Assembly (NCBI GenBank): GCA_009774655.1
Contig: VSOD01000178.1
Location: 1-8,324 of the forward strand
Direction: 5' to 3'
Length of the DNA stretch: 8,324 bases
Source: Lachnospiraceae bacterium
GTDB taxonomy: Bacteria > Bacillota_A > Clostridia > Lachnospirales > Lachnospiraceae
In this document: piece after piece, positions 1 through 6,212 of the stretch
Layout of the letters: each line of letters opens with the position of its first letter
Numbering within the stretch: the stretch's first letter is position 1
The notes under the pieces: generated by a model
Databases searched by the model: none
What the model saw: the letters and a program-made list of their open reading frames with translations, nothing else
Told to the model about the DNA's origin: nothing
Position numbers and translations under genes: made by a program

Positions 1-3
1 CTA

Positions 4-29
4 TATAATTTAGAAAAAACACAGGAAGG
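4..29 (+). promoter_or_regulatory. -10 box and ribosome binding site of the XRE gene
   Basis: A perfect TATAAT at 4-9 is followed by an AGGAAGG ribosome binding site at 23-29, seven bases before the ATG at 37. If TATAAT is the -10 box, the leader is only about 20 bases long. The matching -35 box would lie outside the window, so the promoter cannot be judged completely. Confidence 0.5.
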
Positions 30-36
30 TGCTGTC

Positions 37-354
37 ATGTTCGAAGATTTTTTTGTAGAACGGCTCACTTCCCTGCGGAACCAAAAAAATGTATCCGCCC
101 GGGAAATGAGTCTCGCTTTGGGTCAAAATGGAAGCTATATCAATCGCATTGAAAACAAGCAGGCATTCCCTTCCATGCAGGCTTTTTTCTATATTTGTGA
201 ATATCTGCAGATCTCTCCAAAAGATTTTTTCGATATGGATAATCCGGCTCCCTTAAAAATAAATCAGATTTCAGGGGAGTTAACAAAGCTGGATGATGTG
301 CAACTGGATACCGTTATAGCAGTGATCAATGGATTACAACACAAGGTAAGATAG
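37..354 (+). CDS. XRE-family helix-turn-helix transcriptional regulator
   Basis: This 105-residue protein is a small cytoplasmic DNA-binding regulator. Residues 7-64 form a Cro/C1-type helix-turn-helix: a first helix VERLTSLRNQKN, the turn region SAREMSLALGQN, the recognition helix SYINRIENKQ, then PSMQAFFYICEYLQISPKDFF closing the five-helix fold. The last 40 residues (about 66-105) are a short helical tail with no recognisable ligand domain. The start at 37 is supported by AGGAAGG seven bases upstream. It is a lone plus-strand gene that ends four bases from the stop of the minus-strand relaxase-like remnant. Proteins like this commonly repress mobile-element or prophage genes or their own promoter, but nothing here shows the target. 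The family call is secure; the role is inference. Confidence 0.9.
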   Translation: MFEDFFVERLTSLRNQKNVSAREMSLALGQNGSYINRIENKQAFPSMQAFFYICEYLQISPKDFFDMDNPAPLKINQISGELTKLDDVQLDTVIAVINGLQHKVR

Positions 355-358
355 TCAT

Positions 359-625
359 TTATCTAAAAAATAGAGGTACACCATCCCCCTCTTTCATAAA
401 ACTCCTTATGATCAGATTGAAGTTCGCTTCTCTCTTATATGACTCTTTGTTGTTTGTATGCCATTTATTGCCCGTCTGAAAATTAATTGTATTGACTGCA
501 AAATGAATATGCACACCTTTATACACGCCACATTCATTTTCTGTATGGTGTACTGCAACACTACGTAATGTTCTACTGAATAAAATTATTCTACACATTC
601 CATGGCAGTCCAACATACATTCCAT
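359..625 (-). pseudogene. Remnant of a relaxase (mobilisation protein), histidine-motif region only
   Basis: This 88-codon frame contains HHTENEC (from residue 26), then GVHIHFAVNTINFQTG (residues 38-52). It resembles the metal-binding three-histidine motif of MobP/MobQ-type relaxases (HxD..., HxHxxxN, then a TG-containing stretch). Relaxases nick plasmid or element DNA at oriT. The fragment has no catalytic-tyrosine N-terminus, no helical C-terminus and a weak ribosome binding site. Immediately upstream, in another frame, 591-680 encodes a protein-like stretch with EEFDWLEQDYG and MYVGLPWNV before a TAG. A frameshift or deletion joining the two frames would fit a decayed larger gene. An alternative is a short living gene of an unrelated family. 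The histidine spacing is what I see; the relaxase identity is family-level recognition at moderate confidence. Confidence 0.45.
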
Positions 626-687
626 AGTCCTGTTCTAACCAGTCGAATTCTTCTTTTCTTAACACAGATAAACTATAAGATCAAACA

Positions 688-879
688 TCAAATCTTCACG
701 CTTTCTTCAATTTCTTTAAGTAACAAATAAACTCTATTTAATACCGTCTCAAATGGACTTAAGATTGTAATCGGTATCAATACGTCCTGTTGAGCTGTCT
801 GGATAGCATACATTGTGTCAAGCAGTCCTTTCACAAGCTCTTCCGATTCCAGTATTCGATCCAGATTATTAGATTCCAT
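688..879 (-). CDS. Small protein of unknown function (63 residues)
   Basis: I do not recognise the family. The protein is acidic at its N-terminus (MESNNLDRILESEELVKGLL) and amphipathic throughout. It has a hydrophobic middle (DVLIPITIL, residues 32-40) and a helical C-terminal half (PFETVLNRVYLLLKEIEESVKI). There is no signal peptide, cysteine pair or catalytic motif. The case for a real gene rests on signals: a consensus GGAGG (887-891 on the opposite strand) seven bases before the ATG, and a perfect TATAAT 31 bases upstream of the start, placing transcription start about 25 bases before the ATG. The same upstream element recurs near 5840-5871 ahead of other small orphan genes. A 71-codon frame covering 869-1084 overlaps its promoter and start and is probably a shadow. 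Confidence 0.65.
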   Translation of the reverse strand: MESNNLDRILESEELVKGLLDTMYAIQTAQQDVLIPITILSPFETVLNRVYLLLKEIEESVKI

Positions 880-910
880 TTGTGCCCCTCCTTCTCAAAG
901 TTATGCAACC

Positions 911-942
911 ATTATACGAACCGTCAATGACAAATTCTGACA
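911..942 (-). promoter_or_regulatory. Promoter-like element, TGTCA direct repeat plus TATAAT (copy 1)
   Basis: Read on the minus strand: TGTCA (942-938), five bases, TGTCA (932-928), eleven bases, then a perfect TATAAT (916-911). The predicted start falls near 904, followed by GGAGG and the ATG of the 63-residue gene. There is no -35 hexamer at the usual distance; the repeats, one helical turn apart, sit across the -35 region instead. That arrangement is typical of promoters that need an activator bound to direct repeats. Copy 2 at 5840-5871 keeps the same spacings exactly. Confidence 0.6.
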
Positions 943-1149
943 TTCTAAAACACGAATCCTGATTTATGAAAAGAAAAGAGAACTTTGAAATATCACTATT
1001 TTTAAGAAAACCTGTGGAAAACAAACCGTCTGGAAACGCCTGCTCTGAAACCACAGAACTTAAAAGAGAAAATCTGATCATCAATAAAATTTAACATAAG
1101 AAACATCTTATTTTATTTCTGTTAGAATAAAGAAATTTATAAACAAAGA
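943..1149. other. AT-rich spacer between the 63-residue gene and the Uma2 terminator
   Basis: I see no convincing gene. A minus-strand frame is open through most of it (up to 1084), but it lacks a ribosome binding site and recognisable protein character. A small perfect hairpin, ATAAGA-AACA-TCTTAT, lies at 1096-1111 and is followed on the plus strand by TTTATTTCT. It could be a weak plus-strand terminator, but no plus-strand gene precedes it closely. Confidence 0.4.
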
Positions 1150-1190
1150 GCCGTTCTCGCTACATCCAAATAATCAGCAACAAGAACGGC
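1150..1190 (-). terminator. Probable rho-independent terminator after the Uma2 gene
   Basis: GCCGTTCT (1150-1157) and AGAACGGC (1183-1190) are perfect inverted arms. On the minus strand, bulged pairing of TGCT with AGCG extends the stem inwards. The minus-strand continuation is T-rich (TCTTTGTTTAT). It lies about 50 bases after the Uma2 stop codon, the right side and orientation for ending that transcript. The loop is longer than ideal. Confidence 0.5.
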
Positions 1191-1192
1191 CG

Positions 1193-1206
1193 CACATTAT
1201 AATGTG
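1193..1206. repeat. Perfect 14-bp palindrome CACATTATAATGTG
   Basis: The sequence equals its own reverse complement, so it is an ideal binding site for a dimeric regulator or a short stem. It lies between the Uma2 stop codon and the terminator hairpin. It is in the wrong place for an operator of Uma2, so it may add to the termination structure. No second copy was seen in the window. Confidence 0.6.
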
Positions 1207-1240
1207 GGTATCAATAGACTCAAAATTAAATTGTCATATA

Positions 1241-1774
1241 CTACTCTATCTTCACTGTAAATCCCTCATAGATCCCCACCGGTACCGCTTCATTAAAATC
1301 ATATTTTTCTACCATATCTTTTTCAAACCCATAAACCATTATCATCTGTTTATCCGGATCAACAATCCAGTATTCCCGAACCCCCGCTGTACGATACTTA
1401 AACAATTTTGTCATATAATCTCTCGATCTGCTGCCTGCTGAAACGATCTCTATCACCCAGTCAGGCGCGCCATGGCATCCTTTATCATCCAATTTGGACA
1501 AGTCACAGATCACAGAAAGATCCGGCTCCACATAATTTATATCATCGTCATTCAGAAATACAGCAAAAGGAGCCGCATAAACTTCGCATAACCCATTCCT
1601 GCTGTCGATATAATTTGCTATCGCCTGATGCAGTTTCCAGCTGATCTTTTGATGTAATCTGCCCGGCGGCATCATATTATAAATCTGCCCGTCGATCAGT
1701 TCGGCTCTTTCGCCATCCGGCAGAGCATAAATATCGCTGATCGTATACATTGTCTGCTTTTTCAATACATCCAT
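1241..1774 (-). CDS. Uma2 family endonuclease (PD-(D/E)XK superfamily)
   Basis: The 177-residue protein matches the Uma2/DUF820 family in length and motif order. These are ELIDGQIY (25-32), the conserved HQKI (41-44), PDLSVICD (84-91) with the likely metal-binding Asp, WVIEIVS (106-112) with the active-site Glu109, K123 in DYMTKLFKY, and REYWIVDP (133-140). The family is a PD-(D/E)XK nuclease relative widespread in cyanobacteria and Firmicutes; its biological role is mostly unsettled, with links to mobile DNA. The residues I expect for the catalytic core are present, so it is probably intact. The start at 1774 is preferred because GGAG lies nine bases upstream; a second Met at residue 9 is possible. 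TATACT at 1806-1811 (minus strand) could be its own -10 box. A terminator follows at 1150-1190. Confidence 0.92.
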   Translation of the reverse strand: MDVLKKQTMYTISDIYALPDGERAELIDGQIYNMMPPGRLHQKISWKLHQAIANYIDSRNGLCEVYAAPFAVFLNDDDINYVEPDLSVICDLSKLDDKGCHGAPDWVIEIVSAGSRSRDYMTKLFKYRTAGVREYWIVDPDKQMIMVYGFEKDMVEKYDFNEAVPVGIYEGFTVKIE

Positions 1775-1801
1775 CTATCACGTCTCCATGTCTGCTGCTT
1801 T

Positions 1802-1990
1802 TTATAGTATAAATTTTACCACATATCTTTTTAGATAACCATTCATTTTCCCTAAGAGCCTCTCTTCGTTGCTGCCAAAACCTTCCCGCTGTCCACACAA
1901 AAGAAGACCAGCCGCGTCCACGCCAGTTTCACCTGCGAAGCGAAAGTATTTGGCATGAAGAAGCTCTTTGACTTCATTATAATGATTCAT
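1802..1990 (-). CDS. Doubtful small ORF, 62 codons, upstream of Uma2
   Basis: The first 20 residues (MNHYNEVKELLHAKYFRFAG) read like real protein, but no family is recognised and the rest is unremarkable. The ribosome binding site is poor (GGGCATGGG just before the ATG). The end overlaps a possible -10 box for the Uma2 gene. An open frame without a ribosome binding site (1987-2121, 44 codons) runs into it with an ATGA stop-start overlap. It may be a decayed gene start or chance. I keep it only as a low-confidence entry. Confidence 0.25.
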   Translation of the reverse strand: MNHYNEVKELLHAKYFRFAGETGVDAAGLLLCGQREGFGSNEERLLGKMNGYLKRYVVKFIL

Positions 1991-2373
1991 CCCATGCCCG
2001 GTCTCTGACCCGGACCGGCCTTTAAAATCAAACCCTCTTTTTTATTAAAAAAGCCCGCCACTCTTCCTGACATCCACAGAAGCCTTGCAGCCCTGTTTCC
2101 GACAGAAAGTGCCCCTGGCATATTGTATGCTGTACGGCAGGATGGTCTAATAACTACAGGTGTCCGGCTTTACCACGGTACAGCCGGATAAATTCCATCC
2201 GGCTGTACTGTGATAAAACCGTTCCTGTTTTCCTGCTTTCCATTATACAGATACACCACAGCGGACATGCTTCTAACAAAAAAATAAACAACTGCTGTCA
2301 GACATCTCCGCTCCCCTTACCGTTTCCGGTAATATCCCCCGGACTTCTTTTCCTGCAAAAGACTGTATTCATC
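1991..2373. other. Intergenic region downstream of the primase-helicase gene
   Basis: No supported gene lies here. It holds a small hairpin, TTACCG-TTTC-CGGTAA (2317-2332), 42 bases after the primase-helicase stop, and the large hairpin at 2165-2221. Near 1993-2020 there are GC-rich stretches containing CCGGTC and GACCGG that could also fold. None has a clean T-tract on the minus strand, so the actual terminator of the large gene is uncertain. Confidence 0.5.
2165..2221. repeat. Long inverted repeat (strong hairpin)
   Basis: The arms 2174-2189 and 2197-2212 pair over 16 positions, with one G-T wobble, around a seven-base loop (AAATTCC). Outside these, 2165-2173 and 2213-2221 pair at seven of nine further positions, giving about 25 bp in all. 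It lies about 150 bases beyond the 3' end of the primase-helicase gene. It could be a transcription terminator, although a proper T-tract is missing on both strands. It could instead be a structured replication or transfer site of the mobile element. Confidence 0.6.
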
Positions 2374-5028
2374 TTAGAAGAAATAATTTTTCCTGTGGCT
2401 GCCCTCCTTCACCCCTGCTTCATAATCCTGCAGGTAATTTCTGATATGTATTCTTGCCTGTTCACATGGAAAACAGGAAAATACATAGACGGAACAGTCC
2501 TGCCGCAGCAGCCTTGCCCTCCCGACACACTGTTCCAGTTCACTTTCTATGGAATACAACTGCACTTCCCTCAACAGCGGATCTTTATAAGTAGTGATCA
2601 GGAAGCTGTTTCCTTTATACTCAGCCCTGCGAAGTGACGGTCTCTTATCTCCTTCCCGGTTCACATCGGTGCCAAGATAACAGGCGATGAGCTTATAGTA
2701 TTCCTCCACACGATAAGGTGTCCCTATGACTGCAAGATCACATCCTTCCAATCCGTTAAGTCCCGTGCTGTTTCCGAAATGGATCCCGGCAGAATTAAAG
2801 TTTCTTCCCCTGTCCTCTTCGAATTTCTTAAACGTGATGATGTCCAGCCCCGGGCTTCCTGCCGTCTCTTCTGCAATGGAAAAAACCTGTTCCTTTTCTG
2901 ACAGGTCTTTCCTTCCCAGAGAATGATAGGTATACTGTTCTATCCTCCCTCTGTATGCTGCTTTTTTCTCAGGGTATGCGTATACCTCCATCTGTCCTGT
3001 AAAGTACTTCCTGTATATCTCATGATCGAAAGTTGCAGATAATACGATATATTTCATCTCCGGCATATGCAGCGGACAAAAATATCTTATGACTTCTTCC
3101 CCGCTGTCCTCATCCCGCATCCGCACAAATGCACCTGCGTGGATCAGGTCATTGACGTTGTCATCTGTCTGGAAACATTCCAGCCCGTCCAGTTCCTCCT
3201 TAGTAAGCGGCATCCTGTATCCAGCCGTCCTCATCTTCTTATATATTCCCTCTTCTGTACGGAGCACCATAGCCGCTGTATCCGAATATCCATTTATATC
3301 CTTTCCCGCTATCTCCTCAAGACACTTCACGCTGACCTTATACATTCTGTTGAATACAAGCAGCTGCAGGAAATCCTCATCTATGATTATTGTATAGTCT
3401 TTGATGAAATCCTTTTCCAGCTGTGCCAGATAGGCATGTGTCGTAACGATGATCCGTTCCTCCTTTACGCCTCTTATCCCTGTCAATATCCTTTCGCATT
3501 CCTCTTCCACAGCTTTCCGCTTAAGGGGATCTGCTCTGATTTTTTCATAATAAACCCTGATGATCTCCCTGGTCATGTTGTGGATACCCCTGTTATGCAT
3601 CCTGGAGATCTGTGCCTGTATCTCTGGCGGAATGAACGCGTTGCCGTGCACACTGGCTGTCATAAATATTTCTCTTTCCGGTATTCCTTTCTCCACCAGT
3701 CTGTCTTTGACCTCTTCTTTCAGGTTATTGGTGGGAAGCGCTATCAGTAACTTGTCTTCCGGATGCTCTGCCGCCATTCTGACATATTCTCCGGTCTTGC
3801 CCAGTCCCGTCTGTGCCTTGATCAGGTGAAGTCCCTTATCAGCACTCCGGAAAGCATCTTGCAGATTTTCCCGCAGGCATCTTTCCGCCTCATCTATGGA
3901 TACATATTCTTCCTTCCTGAGATGTACCTGCCTGTCCATGGACAGTGTATCAACGATCGTCCCCTCATGTTCGCATGTGCCAAAATACGGGCAGAAATCC
4001 GCAGAACACCTCTTGGGTTGGTAACCGGCTGTATATTTCGTGTCCTTCTTCCACTTCTGACAGGTTTCTTCTCCATAATATCTTTCGATCATCTTAAAAA
4101 ACCATTTCTCCCCGCTATGTATATTGATGAGATTTGTGTAAATGGCAAACCGCATATCATGGTCAATCTCTTTTCCGGAATTAAAATCATTTAACAGCTG
4201 GCACGGGGTACTATCCTTCTGCGTTTTCAACTTTTTCTTTTTACTTTTTTTCCTTTTCCAGCACGTATTGCCTTGGTGCACACTCTCCCCATCGTCCATC
4301 CTCTCCGCAATAAAAAAAGGGGATTTTGTGGATCCACCTGTTTTATGTATAATAGCAGAATCCAAGTTTTCCCCTAAAACAGCATCCATATCCTTCACTT
4401 TTCCCATTGCCAGATGCCGCCCAGCCAAAAGTATCCTTGTCTCCGAAGCAAATTTTCTCAGATTTTCCGCAAAATGCTTCCCTGCATCAAGGGCTTCCAT
4501 TAACGGGGAAAAAAGTTGCACCAAGGCAATACGTGCCGCCGGATCGATATGGATCAATTCCTTTCCACCGAAAAACATCCTGTCCGGATTCTTACAGCTG
4601 TGGTCACATTCCGGAAATATCCTTTGCAGTATCATTAACACAGCCTTAATGATAAACAGATCTTTGATCACTTCTTCACAAACAAAAACCACCCTGAATC
4701 TCTCTTCCGATACAGAGGAACTTAGTGTATGGTAAGCATATGCAATCCCCAGTCCCATATCGTCACATCTCCTTTTTATCTGTGCAAATGTACAGCCATG
4801 ATCAAAATCAAGCACAAGCAGCTGCATTTCAACACAGTTGGTCGTCGATATCCCTCCGACAAGATGCGCCGGGGTGACCGCATGTCCTTTATTCCCGTTA
4901 AGATCAGCCAGTCTTTCCAGCTCAATCTCCTGCCACCTGCCGGCAGTTCTTCTCTTCACTGCAGGTATCTCCCGTCCGCACGGTTTTGTCACGCACGGTT
5001 CATTATCTAAGCTCACCCAGACTCCCAT
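2374..5028 (-). CDS. Fused AEP-type primase and superfamily 2 helicase, replication protein of a mobile element
   Basis: The 884-residue protein has two enzymatic halves. The N-terminal half looks like an archaeo-eukaryotic primase: LVLDFDHG (71-78) with the DxD metal-binding pair, YHTLSSSVSEERFRVVF (99-115) like the His and Arg motif of these primases, and NPDRMFFGG (147-155). A very basic linker follows (KRKKSKKKKLK, about 258-268), then a possible zinc cluster CSADFCPYFGTCEH (341-354). The C-terminal half is a helicase: Walker A AQTGLGKT (405-412), Walker B IIIDED (547-552), motif III SAT (664-666) and motif VI QCVGRAR (833-839). It would prime and unwind DNA for element replication. The longer TTG start at 5049 was not chosen: ATG 5028 has GAGG nine bases upstream. 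It is divergent from the excisionase-like gene. The domain calls are confident; the replication role is inference. Confidence 0.85.
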   Translation of the reverse strand: MGVWVSLDNEPCVTKPCGREIPAVKRRTAGRWQEIELERLADLNGNKGHAVTPAHLVGGISTTNCVEMQLLVLDFDHGCTFAQIKRRCDDMGLGIAYAYHTLSSSVSEERFRVVFVCEEVIKDLFIIKAVLMILQRIFPECDHSCKNPDRMFFGGKELIHIDPAARIALVQLFSPLMEALDAGKHFAENLRKFASETRILLAGRHLAMGKVKDMDAVLGENLDSAIIHKTGGSTKSPFFIAERMDDGESVHQGNTCWKRKKSKKKKLKTQKDSTPCQLLNDFNSGKEIDHDMRFAIYTNLINIHSGEKWFFKMIERYYGEETCQKWKKDTKYTAGYQPKRCSADFCPYFGTCEHEGTIVDTLSMDRQVHLRKEEYVSIDEAERCLRENLQDAFRSADKGLHLIKAQTGLGKTGEYVRMAAEHPEDKLLIALPTNNLKEEVKDRLVEKGIPEREIFMTASVHGNAFIPPEIQAQISRMHNRGIHNMTREIIRVYYEKIRADPLKRKAVEEECERILTGIRGVKEERIIVTTHAYLAQLEKDFIKDYTIIIDEDFLQLLVFNRMYKVSVKCLEEIAGKDINGYSDTAAMVLRTEEGIYKKMRTAGYRMPLTKEELDGLECFQTDDNVNDLIHAGAFVRMRDEDSGEEVIRYFCPLHMPEMKYIVLSATFDHEIYRKYFTGQMEVYAYPEKKAAYRGRIEQYTYHSLGRKDLSEKEQVFSIAEETAGSPGLDIITFKKFEEDRGRNFNSAGIHFGNSTGLNGLEGCDLAVIGTPYRVEEYYKLIACYLGTDVNREGDKRPSLRRAEYKGNSFLITTYKDPLLREVQLYSIESELEQCVGRARLLRQDCSVYVFSCFPCEQARIHIRNYLQDYEAGVKEGSHRKNYFF

Positions 5029-5083
5029 GATATCCATCCTCGCTTTCAACGGCTTTAAGTCTGCCTATCTCCCGTTTTCTTTT

Positions 5084-5142
5084 TTTACATATAAGTTGGT
5101 AAATGGATAACATTTCAGTAATCAACGGATCAGAGAAAGGAG
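5084..5142 (+). promoter_or_regulatory. Promoter-like sites and ribosome binding site in the divergent spacer
   Basis: The 123-base spacer between the two divergent starts must hold promoters for both genes. For the plus strand, TTTACA (5084-5089) is followed 16 bases later by GATAAC (5106-5111), a fair but not strong sigma-A pair. AAAGGAG (5136-5142) lies nine bases before the ATG at 5152. I could not identify a convincing minus-strand promoter. Confidence 0.4.
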
Positions 5143-5151
5143 ACTTCACGC

Positions 5152-5337
5152 ATGTTTGAACACTATAGGGATGTCATGGATGTATTTGACGTAGCCGAAG
5201 CACTCTGCATCGGCAAGAACCGTGTCTATGAGTTGTTAGGAAATGGTACTTTGAAAGGCTTCCGAATCGGCAGGGTATGGAAGATCCCAAGAACTGCTGT
5301 CCAGGAATACATCCTGACCCAAAGTAAGCTGAAATAA
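5152..5337 (+). CDS. Excisionase-family helix-turn-helix DNA-binding protein
   Basis: The 61-residue protein is almost entirely one winged HTH of the excisionase/MerR-like (HTH_17) type. DVFDVAEALCIGKNRVYELL (10-29) gives the two DNA-contacting helices, GTLKGFRIGRVWKIP (32-46) the wing with the characteristic RIG-x-x-WKIP pattern, and AVQEYILTQ the closing helix. Proteins of this size either help an integrase excise an element or act as small regulators. There is no integrase in the window, so a regulatory role at the divergent promoter it shares with the primase-helicase is equally possible. The start is fixed by AAAGGAG nine bases upstream. A strong hairpin at 5376-5399 follows. Confidence 0.88.
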   Translation: MFEHYRDVMDVFDVAEALCIGKNRVYELLGNGTLKGFRIGRVWKIPRTAVQEYILTQSKLK

Positions 5338-5375
5338 TTCTTTATGATATTTGCGGATCTATCAGGAACAATAAT

Positions 5376-5399
5376 TCCGGGAAGATATGTCTTCCCGGA
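5376..5399. terminator. Bidirectional terminator hairpin between convergent genes
   Basis: TCCGGGAAGA (5376-5385) and TCTTCCCGGA (5390-5399) form a perfect 10-bp stem with a TATG loop. It sits between the plus-strand excisionase-like gene and the minus-strand 101-residue gene, both ending towards it. The minus-strand side has a partly T-rich tail (ATTATTGTT); the plus side does not. Confidence 0.65.
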
Positions 5400-5420
5400 G
5401 AGCCTCATGCCGTGTGCTGG

Positions 5421-5726
5421 CTATAAGTCAAAATCTTCCAGTTCCTGTAATGCAATATCATTGAGAAACTGCCTGAAATACATACTGTCAACTTTATATC
5501 GTATTTCCCATCTGTGGTATTCATCCCTGCCTCTGACAGTTACCATCTCAACCAGTCTCAGCGGAAAAGAATGTTTCCCTATGGTCAAAGTCCTATTCCG
5601 GATAACCGGCTGCCCATAAGGAATAAATTTACTTTCAGAACATGCAAGACACTTGATCTTAATATTATAGGCATTTTCATGAATAGACCCGACTGCCTCT
5701 TCGGGTGTACTGACCAGTTCCATCAT
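5421..5726 (-). CDS. Protein of unknown function (101 residues)
   Basis: No family is recognised. The protein is mixed alpha/beta in appearance, with NIKIKCLACSESKFIPYG (21-38) containing a CxxC pair (C26, C29) that is too isolated to call a zinc finger. The C-terminus is well charged (HRWEIRYKVDSMYFRQFLNDIALQELEDFDL) and reads like a genuine folded domain. GAGAGGG seven bases before ATG 5726 supports the start. The next codon is also ATG. A preceding minus-strand frame (5723-5872) stops inside the ATGATG, so translational coupling is possible. It is probably transcribed from the promoter-like element at 5840-5871 and ends at the hairpin 5376-5399. Confidence 0.65.
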   Translation of the reverse strand: MMELVSTPEEAVGSIHENAYNIKIKCLACSESKFIPYGQPVIRNRTLTIGKHSFPLRLVEMVTVRGRDEYHRWEIRYKVDSMYFRQFLNDIALQELEDFDL

Positions 5727-5768
5727 ACATATACCCTCTCATATCCATCTATTTCATTAACGTTTGAC

Positions 5769-5798
5769 TCATAATATCGTTTTACAGATCCGTACCAT
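5769..5798 (-). CDS. Possible 9-codon leader peptide ahead of the 101-residue gene
   Basis: ATG 5798 has AAGGAG (5808-5813 on the opposite strand) nine bases upstream and encodes MVRICKTIL followed by TGA. It starts about 35 bases after the predicted transcription start of the element at 5840-5871 and ends 42 bases before the next gene. The ribosome binding site is better than expected by chance for so short an ORF. The peptide has no repeated amino acid that would suggest classic attenuation. Confidence 0.3.
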   Translation of the reverse strand: MVRICKTIL

Positions 5799-5839
5799 TT
5801 GATTTTTCTCCTTCCGCCTGATCTTGTGGTCACATGACC

Positions 5840-5871
5840 ATTATACAAGTTGCCAATGACAGTTACTGACA
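5840..5871 (-). promoter_or_regulatory. Promoter-like element, TGTCA direct repeat plus TATAAT (copy 2)
   Basis: On the minus strand, TGTCA (5871-5867), five bases, TGTCA (5861-5857), eleven bases and TATAAT (5845-5840). The spacings match copy 1 at 911-942, and the flanking ACCATTATAC (plus strand) is identical. It lies just after the stop codon of the 94-residue gene and drives towards the leader ORF and the 101-residue gene. Confidence 0.6.
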
Positions 5872-5896
5872 CTGCAACGCTTGGATGAAAAGACTG

Positions 5897-6181
5897 TTAT
5901 GCAGCCTTGATCAGTCCCATCTCCCGCAACAGCGTTACACAGTCATGAAATCCTTTCCTGTAAGTCATCCTCCCATAACAGGCTCCACTTGCCGTATGAG
6001 CAGATACAAGCCTGTCCACTGCCAGATACTGCTCTTTCGTCAGTCCCAGCTGTTTATACTGCTTTATCTGCTCATCGATTTCCTTCTGTATCTTTCTATA
6101 TTCCTCATCCCCCAGCAGGATCTTATTGATTCCTTCATTGACAGAATAGTTTGTTATGATATCAAATATATTGTCTCCCAT
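5897..6181 (-). CDS. Small helical protein of unknown function (94 residues)
   Basis: The protein is predicted to be mostly helical. A short N-terminal segment is followed by GDEEYRKIQKEIDEQIKQYKQLGLTKEQ (24-51), a charged helix pair, and LVSAHTASGACYGRMTYRKGFHDCVTLLREMGL (58-90). The pattern EYRKI ... helix ... Y.KGF.D.V.LL.E.G resembles small DUF6809-like proteins of clostridia, but I cannot confirm membership. There is no catalytic motif. GAAAGGA before ATG 6181 supports the start. An inverted repeat (6213-6247) lies just upstream and the promoter-like element at 5840-5871 just downstream, so it may be a separate unit from the 101-residue gene. Confidence 0.75.
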   Translation of the reverse strand: MGDNIFDIITNYSVNEGINKILLGDEEYRKIQKEIDEQIKQYKQLGLTKEQYLAVDRLVSAHTASGACYGRMTYRKGFHDCVTLLREMGLIKAA

Positions 6182-6212
6182 ACTTAATCCTTTCCTGTAT
6201 TAATCAATTCCC

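Noticed and set aside
355..380. Small stem AGATA/TATCT next to AAAAAA after the XRE gene
   Set aside because: The stem is only five base pairs and the adjacent run is A, not T, on the plus strand, so it does not qualify as a terminator.
869..1084. A 71-codon minus-strand frame ending in GSYNGCITLRRRGTNGI
   Set aside because: It covers the promoter and start of the 63-residue gene, has no ribosome binding site and shows no family likeness. Its resemblance to the 5723-5872 frame is explained by the shared promoter element.
1987..2121. A 44-codon minus-strand frame overlapping the 62-codon ORF by ATGA
   Set aside because: No ribosome binding site and no recognised family. The stop-start overlap alone is weak evidence.
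3067..3750. A 227-codon plus-strand frame opposite the primase-helicase gene
   Set aside because: It is a mirror frame of a clearly coding minus-strand gene, with low-complexity Ser/Phe/Ile-rich content and no recognisable domain.
5723..5872. A 49-codon minus-strand frame with a GTG start, containing WYGSVKRYYES
   Set aside because: The end looks protein-like and stops within the next gene's ATGATG. However, the GTG has no ribosome binding site, its start lies in the promoter-like element, and it differs from copy 1 mostly at codon positions 1 and 2. I kept the promoter reading.
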